Below, piece by piece: positions 17,170 through 24,804 of a stretch of 32,646 nucleotides of DNA. The stretch's first letter is position 1. Each line of letters opens with the position of its first letter. This DNA is from Candidatus Latescibacter sp. (GTDB taxonomy: Bacteria > Latescibacterota > Latescibacteria > Latescibacterales > Latescibacteraceae): assembly GCA_030692375.1 (NCBI GenBank), contig JAUYCD010000022.1, positions 1-32,646 of the forward strand. The letters are read 5' to 3'. The position numbers were made by a program, and so were the translations under genes. The notes beneath the pieces are model-generated. The model was given only the letters and a program-made list of their open reading frames with translations, ran no database searches and had not been told where the DNA came from.

Positions 17170-18150
17170 ATGAAAACCGTGAAATGGGGCCTTATAGGCT
17201 GCGGCGACATCGCCCGGAAGCGTGTCGCTCCGGCATTGAGAGACCTGCCCCAGTGTGAACTTACCGCTGTCAGCCGCGCCCGGGCTGAGCTTGCCGAAGC
17301 CTTCGCCGTTGAATTCGGCGCCCGGAAATGGTACGCTACCTGGCAGGAACTCCTCCGGGATTCCGAGATTGAAGCAGTGTATATTGCCACGCCGGTGTAT
17401 CTGCACTGCGAACAGACAATCGCAGCGGCAGAATCGGGGAAACACGTTCTCTGTGAAAAACCGATGGCTCTCTCTTCAGTGGAATGCGACCGTATGATTG
17501 ACGCCTGCCGCGCGCACGGAGTGAAGCTTGGGATAGCTTACTACCGGCATTTTTACCCGGTTGTGGAAAGGATCAAGGAAATACTTCAGTCGAGGGAAAT
17601 CGGACAGTCTGTTTTATGCCAGATAAACGCCTTCGAGTACTACAATCCCGATCCCTCCGACCGAAGATACTGGTTTCTCAAAAAGCATCTCTCAGGCGGA
17701 GGTCCCATGTTCGATTTCGGCTGCCACCGTATCGAGGTGCTGCTGAACCTTTTCGGGCAGGCAGATTTCACAGCGGGTTTTATCAGCAGGGCGGCGTTCG
17801 TGAGGGAAGTAGAGGATACTGCGACTGCATTTCTCGGCTTTGCCGCCGGGACGCGGGCGGTTCTTACTGTTACCCATGCTTCCTTCGAGCATCAGGACAC
17901 CCTGGACATCTTCGGAACCGATGGCTCTCTGCACGTGCCTGTACTGAATAAGGGAACGATGGTGGTGAAAACCCGCGCAAAAGAGCGGACAGAGCAGCAT
18001 CCTGCTCATCCCAATGCCCACCTGCCGCTTGTCGCTGATTTTACTGAAGCAATCCTGGATGACCGGGAACCGGGAGTGGCAGGTTCTGTGGGAAAAGAAG
18101 TAAATCGTATACTTGAAAATATCTATAATGGATGGAAATTCATAGAGTAA
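17170..18150 (+). CDS. Gfo/Idh/MocA-family NAD(P)-dependent oxidoreductase
   Basis: The 326-residue cytoplasmic enzyme has an N-terminal Rossmann fold (WGLIGCGDIARKRVAPAL), the conserved CEKPMAL motif with catalytic Lys97, and a C-terminal alpha/beta domain containing GGGPMFDFGCHRIEVLLNLFG, whose His is in the usual second catalytic position. Members oxidise or reduce sugars, inositols and sugar acids with NAD(P). Its start has AAGGAG seven bases upstream. It is almost certainly cotranscribed with the PIG-L gene; together they could deacetylate and then oxidise an amino-sugar derivative. No terminator is evident just after it. The exact substrate is unknown. Confidence 0.92.
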   Translation: MKTVKWGLIGCGDIARKRVAPALRDLPQCELTAVSRARAELAEAFAVEFGARKWYATWQELLRDSEIEAVYIATPVYLHCEQTIAAAESGKHVLCEKPMALSSVECDRMIDACRAHGVKLGIAYYRHFYPVVERIKEILQSREIGQSVLCQINAFEYYNPDPSDRRYWFLKKHLSGGGPMFDFGCHRIEVLLNLFGQADFTAGFISRAAFVREVEDTATAFLGFAAGTRAVLTVTHASFEHQDTLDIFGTDGSLHVPVLNKGTMVVKTRAKERTEQHPAHPNAHLPLVADFTEAILDDREPGVAGSVGKEVNRILENIYNGWKFIE

Positions 18151-18363
18151 AAAAAAAGATTGATGATCCTTTAAAATCCATTGTCAGGAAAAGTCTTATG
18201 TAAAAAGTCGCTTTTTTCTCCAAACCCCCTTTTTATTTTTCACACATCCTGCTCCACACGGGGGAATGTAATACTATTGTATAAAAACCTCTTTTCTTTT
18301 ATTTATTTTTAATTCCTCCTCCCTATCACAATTTTTCACAATACCACCATTAGAAAAAGTAGA

Positions 18364-18429
18364 AAACTGTCCGCAACTGTCCGAATTCGTACACTTACTG
18401 TCCGTTATCGGACATAAAACGGACAGTTT
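18364..18429 (+). promoter_or_regulatory. Cluster of five phased TGTCCG/CGGACA operator sites
   Basis: TGTCCG occurs at 18368, 18378 and 18399 and its complement CGGACA at 18409 and 18420. Start-to-start distances are 10, 21, 10 and 11 bp, so all five lie on one face of the helix. Two 16-bp dyads are visible: TGTCCGAATTCGTACA (18378-18393, one mismatched pair) and TGTCCGTTATCGGACA (18399-18414, arms perfect). The whole is closed by a perfect 10-bp inverted repeat AAACTGTCCG / CGGACAGTTT. It lies about 65-125 bp before the sigma54 promoter, the usual place for an enhancer-binding activator. The binding protein is not in the window. Confidence 0.7.
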
Positions 18430-18488
18430 CAAATAGAAAATTTGGTGATAATATTCATAAGCGTATAGTAAACAATAACATAAGATTT

Positions 18489-18505
18489 CAGGCACACTTA
18501 TTGCT
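18489..18505 (+). promoter_or_regulatory. Sigma54 (RpoN) promoter
   Basis: CAGGCACACTTATTGCT has GG (18491-18492) and GC (18503-18504) separated by exactly 10 bp. It matches the RpoN consensus TGGCAC-N5-TTGC at nearly every position. Transcription would start near 18516, some 60 nt before the ATG at 18579. An activator cluster sits at the right distance upstream, which greatly strengthens the call. Confidence 0.8.
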
Positions 18506-18578
18506 AATTTAATATATAAAGCTCCATTGCCCGTTCACTAGGAGCGTTCATCCAACCATACCACCAAGAGAAGGCTGT

Positions 18579-19232
18579 ATGCAGAAGTCAGGAATCATTC
18601 TTGCCCTGTTATGCTTATGGAGCGCTGCGGAAGCATTATCCGGTGAGCTTCCCGCTCTCCTGCTCCAGGAAGGGAAGAATACCGTATCTATCGCTATTCT
18701 CAATCAGGGGGCGACCGACACCCGCCTGAAGGTGGAAGTGGACCAAAGCAAGCTCCCTTCCTGGCTGACAGTCCTGCCCGGAGCAGAAACAATCGCCGCG
18801 CCAAAAGGCCAAAAAAGCATTGAAAAACTTGCACTCACCCTCCAGGTGAAGGGTGCTCCGCCTGATGCGCAGGTACAGGTTCCCCTGACACTGAAGGACA
18901 GCGCCGGGGAACGTTGGAACTATACTCTCCTAGTTCATCTTGCCCCGCGCCCGACAGAGAATGCTCTCTATTCGAACGCTCCCAATCCTTTCAATCCCAC
19001 AACCTCTATCAGTTTTGCCCTGAAAGAAAACGGTCATGCCTCACTGACCATTTTCAATTCACTGGGGCAGAAAGTGCGCACCCTTTTAGACCGCCCTCAG
19101 AGCGCCGGGGTTCATACGGTTATGTGGGATAGCCGCGACGATGGCGGCAGGGCGGTATCGAGCGGAGTATATCTGTACAAACTCAAGGTGGGAAATTTCA
19201 CTCAAACCAGGAAAATGCTCTTGACGCAATAG
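18579..19232 (+). CDS. Secreted protein with T9SS-type C-terminal sorting domain (first gene of sigma54 unit)
   Basis: The 217-residue protein has a signal peptide (IILALLCLWSAAEALSG). An Ig-like middle domain follows, with LLLQEGKNTVSIAILNQG and SKLPSWLTV as in bacterial BACON/CARDB-like sandwiches. From residue 132 it carries a FlgD-like sorting domain: NAPNPFNPTTSISF, LTIFNSLGQKVRTLL, AGVHTVMWDSRDDGGR, SSGVYLYKLKVG and RKMLL. Such tails direct type IX-like export and surface attachment. No enzyme motif is present, so a structural or binding role is likely. It is preceded by AGAAGG and the sigma54 promoter and followed 13 bp later by the TPR gene. Confidence 0.88.
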   Translation: MQKSGIILALLCLWSAAEALSGELPALLLQEGKNTVSIAILNQGATDTRLKVEVDQSKLPSWLTVLPGAETIAAPKGQKSIEKLALTLQVKGAPPDAQVQVPLTLKDSAGERWNYTLLVHLAPRPTENALYSNAPNPFNPTTSISFALKENGHASLTIFNSLGQKVRTLLDRPQSAGVHTVMWDSRDDGGRAVSSGVYLYKLKVGNFTQTRKMLLTQ

Positions 19233-19245
19233 GGAGAATATAGTC

Positions 19246-19890
19246 ATGCACATTACAAAAAGATATACATGGATAGTATTCTGCGCCCTGGGGACACTCA
19301 TTCTCGGAATCGGGATACTAGCAACATCCGGCGAGAGCACGAAAGCAACAACCACTTCTCCGGATAACGAGATTGTTTTAACCATTGGAGAAATAGACCG
19401 TTCGGCATTGAATGAAGGCGACACCCTTCGGAAAGCTCACAAGTACAAAGAAGCTATCGTCGCTTATCAGAAGGTTCTGGATACCCAGGGAATAGCACAA
19501 TCGGTTCGTGCAGAGGCGGAATACGACATCGGGCTTTCTCATGCCTGGCTGGGTGAGTTCGATAAGGCGGGAATCATTTTTGCGGGTATGCTTACTACCT
19601 ATAAAGATGACCCCGATGCTATCGGGTATACGCAGTTCTGCCTGGCCTGGCTTGAGGTGCAAAAGGGAAAATACCGGGATGCGATAACGAGGCTGGAAGG
19701 TTCTCTGGTAAAAGCTAACATCACAGATCAGGAATTGGCGGCGCAAACGCAGTTAATGATTGGTAGAACTTATCTTCTATTTCTCAACAATCCTGTAAAT
19801 GCTCAGTTGGCCTTCAAGAAAGTAAGAGACAAGTATCCTGATACTAGAGCCGCAAAGCATCCTTATGTTAAACCACTTGATGAAAATTAA
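19246..19890 (+). CDS. Membrane-anchored or exported TPR protein
   Basis: The 214-residue protein has a basic start and one hydrophobic segment (about 8-26, VFCALGTLILGIGILA) that could be a signal peptide or anchor. Helical TPR-like repeats follow: DTLRKAHKYKEAIVAYQKVL, EAEYDIGLSHAWLGEFDKAG, FCLAWLEVQKGKYRDAITRL and IGRTYLLFLNNPVNAQLAF. These form protein-protein contact surfaces, most likely in the periplasm. It sits between the sorting-domain gene and the transglutaminase-like gene in the same transcription unit and may hold or chaperone those products. No sorting domain is present, so it probably stays in the cell envelope. Confidence 0.8.
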   Translation: MHITKRYTWIVFCALGTLILGIGILATSGESTKATTTSPDNEIVLTIGEIDRSALNEGDTLRKAHKYKEAIVAYQKVLDTQGIAQSVRAEAEYDIGLSHAWLGEFDKAGIIFAGMLTTYKDDPDAIGYTQFCLAWLEVQKGKYRDAITRLEGSLVKANITDQELAAQTQLMIGRTYLLFLNNPVNAQLAFKKVRDKYPDTRAAKHPYVKPLDEN

Positions 19891-19920
19891 ACATATCGCA
19901 ATCTAATGAGGAGCTTAATA

Positions 19921-21099
19921 ATGAGAATATTATCTTATACTTTTATTTTTTTGGGAATTCTTTTATTAATTCCTTTAACAGGTTTTGCTTGGGATTATCC
20001 ATTAAGTCTTGATATAACAAAAGTCAGCTTCAATTATACAGGAAATGGAGTAGCGATAACTTTGCGCAAAAATAATGGGGAAAATATCATATCTGCTCCC
20101 GAATGGTATGCTAATCCTGGCGGTGAGATATTAAGAAATGATCATTTCGCTTTTATTAAAGGCGATGTACCAGCGGGAGTTAAAGCATCATTCGCTAGTT
20201 CAAATCCTGATCCCACGGAAAGTGTGGAAATCGCAGTTGACACATGTTCTGCAACTTCCGGAGACGGATTTGAAAATTATACCGGATGGAGCCTGAATAA
20301 CGGAACTATTACCTTTCCTTCAGGCCCCCTGGAAACTGAAGGCACATTTAACACTCACAACGGAACTTCAGTAAAAAGCAGTGTTGGAAAGTGCAGAACA
20401 AAGTTTCTCTGGAAGATTGTGAAAGTCAATGGAACAGCGTATAGTCAAGATATTGGGTATACTATCCATGATTATTATACTCTACTATCTTCGCCAAGTT
20501 CTTTTGCATATTATACGTATAATGAGACAGGTATTCCCTGGACAGATGCTCTTGATCTTGCATGCGGGTGGGCTTCCGGACAGACCACAAGAGAAGGATG
20601 CATCCCGCTTTTGACTGATAGTTTATACAATTATTCCAAAATTAAGTATATTGATCAAAACAAAGGATATTTTGCACCTTATGATACAAACATTTTATAT
20701 TTTAAGGTTTTATTAGATTCTCTCGATAATCAAAATGAAACCAAACTGGATTGTTATGCCTTATCAAGCTTCCTCAATGTTCTATCCTATTCTATAGGTT
20801 TCCCGTTTTATAATAATGCAACAATCAAATTGACTCCAAGTTCAAGTATCATTACTAACTCTATTCGTCCGGCGCATTGGACATATGATGAAACATTTAC
20901 TTGGGGAGCTCATCAAATTATCTCATTCATTGACAGCTATTATAGCGAATATGTGGCAGACCCATCAGCCAAAGTATATCAGAATGGGTCGCTGATATTA
21001 GCAAAAGGCGATATAACATATAATACTTATCTCCCTTTGCTTACTTCTAGTTCAGTTACAAAAGGATCAAGAGCTCAAACTTATATTTATCATCCATAA
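19921..21099 (+). CDS. Exported transglutaminase-like (papain-fold) protein
   Basis: The 392-residue protein has a signal peptide (FIFLGILLLIPLTGFA). After an N-terminal beta region of about 180 residues comes a segment like the transglutaminase core: PWTDALDLACGWASGQT, then LDCYALSSFLNVLSYSIGFP with Cys278, then GAHQIISF with His331, and Asp347 in VADPSA. Cys, His and Asp have the order and spacing (His to Asp 16 residues) of the catalytic triad. The role could be peptidase, protein cross-linking or a peptidoglycan-related reaction. ATG 19921 is chosen because GAGGAG lies seven bases before it. The gene is markedly more AT-rich than its neighbours (11 G/C in the first 60 bases), suggesting separate origin. 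The family call is by motif only. Confidence 0.6.
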   Translation: MRILSYTFIFLGILLLIPLTGFAWDYPLSLDITKVSFNYTGNGVAITLRKNNGENIISAPEWYANPGGEILRNDHFAFIKGDVPAGVKASFASSNPDPTESVEIAVDTCSATSGDGFENYTGWSLNNGTITFPSGPLETEGTFNTHNGTSVKSSVGKCRTKFLWKIVKVNGTAYSQDIGYTIHDYYTLLSSPSSFAYYTYNETGIPWTDALDLACGWASGQTTREGCIPLLTDSLYNYSKIKYIDQNKGYFAPYDTNILYFKVLLDSLDNQNETKLDCYALSSFLNVLSYSIGFPFYNNATIKLTPSSSIITNSIRPAHWTYDETFTWGAHQIISFIDSYYSEYVADPSAKVYQNGSLILAKGDITYNTYLPLLTSSSVTKGSRAQTYIYHP

Positions 21100-21125
21100 A
21101 AATATTTTAACTTGGAGGATATACG

Positions 21126-21977
21126 ATGAAAAAATCAAAAATTTTATGTATAGCTTTGATATATGCTATTTCCTGGCTTATTTCTACTTCGAGTTTCAGC
21201 CAGGAATATTATGTCAAAGGAAAGTATCGACTAATCCGCTCAAATACAGAAGTATCTCTTGTGGCCGGTGTGAATGTTCTGGCTCTCGTCCAGAAATATG
21301 CGAACGACTTCGCAGCAAATTTAGTTGCTTCTCAGCAAAACTCGGTTGTGGAATATGGTCTATACCGAAAAAGCGATCAACAAGGAATTTCTATGATGAT
21401 CGGATTGCACTCTAGTGTGCGCGAGGCTGAGGAATCGATGCTCGATGCCCTGAATTACCAGATCAATATTATCATGGAGGAATCCCCACAGTATAAAATC
21501 GGCGAATCTGCCTGGTCCCGTCCTTCTAAGTATCAACCAGGATTCGCATTTATACGAAAGAATGCAGTTGTTTATCTACATTCAAGTTACCCCTCCACGA
21601 ATGTGGATATTATTGGCCTGGCGCGGGCTATAGATCAAGACCTTGTAAATGGCGCGCCATATGTAACGATCCTTGACCAAATTGCCCCACCTGTCATTCA
21701 TTCAGTTGACCTTTCCAAGCCTGTCTTAAGTGAAGGCGAACGGAGTTCGCTAACTATAAACGCTAGTGATCCAAATGGTCGTCGCATTATCCTTTACGGT
21801 AATTCACTTAAAGGTTTCGGAGGTGTTGAAAATGAAAGCATAATACCTTGGAACGATCTCCGTGTCATCCAGCTATTACATGATGAACAATTAACAGGTA
21901 CGCACACAATTAAATGTTGGGTAGTAAATGAAGATAATCTCTTTTCACAAGTCAAAGAGGTTCAGGTAACTTTTTAG
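21126..21977 (+). CDS. Exported two-domain protein, probably 5' part of a frameshifted sorting-domain gene
   Basis: The 283-residue frame begins after a strong GGAGG site. It has a signal peptide ending in SSFSQ. An N-terminal alpha/beta domain (about 30-190; YGLYRKSDQQGISMMIGLH, WSRPSKYQPGFAFIRKNAV) resembles small domains of unknown function that report on DUF6599-like exported proteins. Then comes an Ig-like domain (about 195-283; PPVIHSVDLSKPVLSEGE, HTIKCWVVNEDNLFSQVKEV). It stops at TAG 21975 inside a run of five T. The next frame continues at once into a sorting domain, so the intact product would be about 390 residues. The Ig-like domain before a sorting tail is the normal architecture. 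Function unknown. Confidence 0.75.
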   Translation: MKKSKILCIALIYAISWLISTSSFSQEYYVKGKYRLIRSNTEVSLVAGVNVLALVQKYANDFAANLVASQQNSVVEYGLYRKSDQQGISMMIGLHSSVREAEESMLDALNYQINIIMEESPQYKIGESAWSRPSKYQPGFAFIRKNAVVYLHSSYPSTNVDIIGLARAIDQDLVNGAPYVTILDQIAPPVIHSVDLSKPVLSEGERSSLTINASDPNGRRIILYGNSLKGFGGVENESIIPWNDLRVIQLLHDEQLTGTHTIKCWVVNEDNLFSQVKEVQVTF

Positions 21978-21988
21978 CTCCCTCCGCG

Positions 21989-22300
21989 GTGAATGATGAA
22001 GACGCCGCCGCGGAGGTACCCAATGTCTTCACCCTATTCCAGAACACGCCGAACCCGTTCAACCCGGCGACCACGATTAGCTATAACCTCAGGAAATCTT
22101 CGCTAATAAGCCTGAAGGTGTACGATCTGCTCGGACGGGAGGTGACTACCCTTGCGGAGGGAGATACGCCCGCTGGCCAGCACCGAGTGGTGTGGAACGG
22201 CTCGGACTACAGCAGAAAGCAGGTTTCTTCGGGAGTATACTTCTATCGGCTTATTGCCGGGGGAAGAGAGGAAACGAGGAAGATGCTGCTGGCTCGTTAG
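21989..22300 (+). CDS. T9SS-type sorting domain separated from the preceding gene by a -1 frameshift
   Basis: This frame encodes a complete FlgD-like sorting domain: QNTPNPFNPATTISYNL, LKVYDLLGREVTTLAEG, AGQHRVVWNGSDYS, SSGVYFYRLIAGG and RKMLL. It has no signal peptide of its own and no ribosome binding site before the nominal GTG at 21989. The frame stays open upstream through 21971, directly overlapping the stop of the preceding gene, so a one-base change in TTTTT joins the two. The base composition switches to GC-rich exactly at the junction. Treat it as the 3' part of 21126-21977 unless reads confirm the stop. The domain call is firm; the status as a separate gene is doubtful. Confidence 0.75.
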   Translation: MNDEDAAAEVPNVFTLFQNTPNPFNPATTISYNLRKSSLISLKVYDLLGREVTTLAEGDTPAGQHRVVWNGSDYSRKQVSSGVYFYRLIAGGREETRKMLLAR

Positions 22301-22320
22301 AAAGTGTTTTGTGTATTGAA

Positions 22321-22345
22321 AAGGCGGCTTTCGGGCCGCCTTTTT
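22321..22345 (+). terminator. Rho-independent terminator of the sigma54 unit
   Basis: AAGGCGGC and GCCGCCTT form a perfect GC-rich stem with a short TTTCGG loop, followed by TTTTT. It lies 20 bp after the last stop codon on the plus strand and closes the unit begun at 18491. Confidence 0.93.
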
Positions 22346-22351
22346 AATCTA

Positions 22352-22378
22352 CTTGTAAATCTTGTTAATCCTGTCTGA
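22352..22378. repeat. 9-bp spacer repeat (CTTGTAAAT type), copy near the sigma54-unit terminator
   Basis: CTTGTAAAT is followed by CTTGTTAAT and CCTGTCTGA, a degenerate three-unit 9-bp series. A matching series (AATCTTGTA, AATCTTGTA, AATCCTGTC) lies at 23346-23372, so the two copies flank the subunit D gene. Confidence 0.55.
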
Positions 22379-22400
22379 TTTTTCTTTTTGTTTTTCTTTC

Positions 22401-22427
22401 TTTGCGAACTTTGCGAACTTTGCGAGA
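22401..22427. repeat. Three 9-bp tandem units of TTTGCGAAC
   Basis: TTTGCGAAC, TTTGCGAAC and TTTGCGAGA follow each other without gaps in the spacer between the terminator and the subunit D stop codon. This is a low-complexity spacer repeat with no coding role. Confidence 0.6.
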
Positions 22428-22459
22428 AACGGTTTTATCGTTCCCGCGAAGCGGCAACA
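22427..22459. repeat. Stand-alone copy of the palindrome-loop insertion sequence
   Basis: AAACGGTTTTATCGTTCCC followed by GCGAAGCGGCAACA matches the segment found inside the expanded palindromes at 29557-29605 (opposite orientation) and 32537-32606. Here the outer GCCGAA/TTCGGC arms are missing or decayed. Confidence 0.6.
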
Positions 22460-22477
22460 GTATTTCAAAGTTTCTTA

Positions 22478-23107
22478 TTAATTTGAATCCGACATCTGCA
22501 GCATGTCTTTTATTTTCATGAGCCTCGCCCGGTCGGAGCGGTCGTTCTCATCGAGCTTGCTGGAGATCGCTTTTACTGTTTTCTGAATGCTTGGTATGAG
22601 GACATATTCGAGCGCGTTCACCCTTCGACGGGTTTTTTCTATCTCTTCGGCCATGCGGAGCAGGGCATCCTCGAGGGCTGCCAGTTTGAGAAGAACGGGG
22701 AAAATATCGCGCAGGGATTCGCTGGCGCGGTCAAAATCGGTATTGGTAGCCACGGTGCTGTAGGAACTCCGGATGGTAAACCCTTTCAGATTCAATTCCG
22801 GCACCGAAATGCTCATGACATTCCGCATGACCACTTCTACATCGATACTGGCCTCGAATTCATCCAAAGCCTCTGCGACCGCCTTCTCTCCTGAAGTAGC
22901 GCTGGCCAGAATGAAAAGACGCAAGGTTCCCGGAAGCTCCTGATCCACACGGCTCCTGAGCTGACCGTACTCCGCCACCAGCGGCATGAATATCTGAATG
23001 AGCCCCTCCAGCTTGTCTTTCAGAAGCTTATGGCCTCTCCGGGCCAGAACCAGGCGTTTGCGGAGACGGAGAAGAGCCATTCGGGTCGGGTTTACTTTTA
23101 TCCGCAT
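22478..23107 (-). CDS. atpD: V-type ATP synthase subunit D (central rotor stalk)
   Basis: The 209-residue protein begins with the family hallmark KVNPTRMALLRLRKRL and has long antiparallel helices at both ends (EYGQLRSRVDQELPG; EKTRRRVNALEYVLIP), the coiled coil that turns inside the A3B3 head. The middle is the beta-hairpin part with VPELNLKGFTIRSS. Length is normal. It is the last gene of the ATPase operon but is separated from subunit B by 272 bp of repeats, where the other cytosolic subunits overlap or nearly touch. Its ribosome binding site (AGCGAG) is weak, so its translation relative to the rest may be low or depend on the spacer. Confidence 0.95.
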   Translation of the reverse strand: MRIKVNPTRMALLRLRKRLVLARRGHKLLKDKLEGLIQIFMPLVAEYGQLRSRVDQELPGTLRLFILASATSGEKAVAEALDEFEASIDVEVVMRNVMSISVPELNLKGFTIRSSYSTVATNTDFDRASESLRDIFPVLLKLAALEDALLRMAEEIEKTRRRVNALEYVLIPSIQKTVKAISSKLDENDRSDRARLMKIKDMLQMSDSN

Positions 23108-23155
23108 GAACGCTCGCTTTTTAAAAGACAGAATTCAGAAGACCGAAGACATTAG

Positions 23156-23176
23156 ATCCTGAAACGAGTTCAGGAT
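23156..23176. repeat. Palindromic repeat, family P2
   Basis: ATCCTGAAACGAGTTCAGGAT is a near-perfect 21-bp palindrome. Other copies lie at 26904-26924, 29528-29546 and 32617-32637 with a decayed one at 32265-32287. Several share a flanking TAG on one side. Confidence 0.85.
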
Positions 23177-23186
23177 ACAACGGACT

Positions 23187-23294
23187 CTTCGACAGGCTCA
23201 GAGCCCGCTGAGCCGGGCATTGAGCCGGGCACTGAGCCGGGCATTGAGCCGGGCATTGAGCCGGGCACTGAGCCGGGCACTGAGCTTGTCGAAG
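23187..23294. repeat. 12-bp tandem array inside an inverted repeat
   Basis: Six units of TGAGCCGGGCAT or TGAGCCGGGCAC run head to tail from 23209 to 23280. They are bounded by CTTCGACAGGCTCAG (23187-23201) and CTGAGCTTGTCGAAG (23280-23294), which are inverted copies with one mismatch. The array therefore appears to be an expansion of the loop side of a common CTTCGACA...TGTCGAAG palindrome. It lies between subunits B and D of the ATPase. The minus-strand frame across it (repeating Ala-Gln-Cys-Pro) is not a gene. Confidence 0.85.
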
Positions 23295-23304
23295 TGCACG
23301 TGTC

Positions 23305-23325
23305 ATGCCGAACTTGTTTCGGCAT
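23305..23325. repeat. Palindromic repeat, family P1
   Basis: ATGCCGAACTTGTTTCGGCAT is a 21-bp imperfect palindrome. Further copies are at 29633-29653, and loop-expanded versions at 29557-29605 and 32537-32606. Confidence 0.85.
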
Positions 23326-23345
23326 CTATCAAGTAAGTCTTTTCG

Positions 23346-23372
23346 AATCTTGTAAATCTTGTAAATCCTGTC
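23346..23372. repeat. 9-bp spacer repeat (AATCTTGTA type)
   Basis: AATCTTGTA is repeated twice and followed by the variant AATCCTGTC, directly before the subunit B stop codon. It is the partner of the series at 22352-22378 on the other side of subunit D. Confidence 0.55.
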
Positions 23373-23379
23373 AAAGTTT

Positions 23380-24797
<1,418 letters not shown>

Positions 24798-24804
<7 letters not shown>

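Larger units (their letters stand above)
18151..18578. other. 428-bp intergenic control region of the sigma54 unit
   Basis: No gene is seen. The first 200 bp are AT-rich with pyrimidine tracts and may include the unmarked end of the PIG-L/oxidoreductase transcript. The rest holds the phased TGTCCG sites and the sigma54 promoter listed separately. A minus-strand frame (18274-18495) covers these sites but resembles no protein. Confidence 0.5.

Noticed and set aside
21966-21980. Programmed -1 ribosomal frameshift as the firm explanation of the split gene
   Set aside because: T-TTT-TAG is not a canonical slippery heptamer and no clear downstream stimulatory structure was identified. A sequencing error or mutation is at least as likely.
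23209-23280. CRISPR array
   Set aside because: Units are 12 bp, directly adjacent and have no unique spacers; no cas genes are nearby.
23121-23306. Minus-strand 61-codon frame with repeated Ala-Gln-Cys-Pro
   Set aside because: It is a translation of the 12-bp tandem array and its flanking palindrome arms. It has no start signals and no domain.
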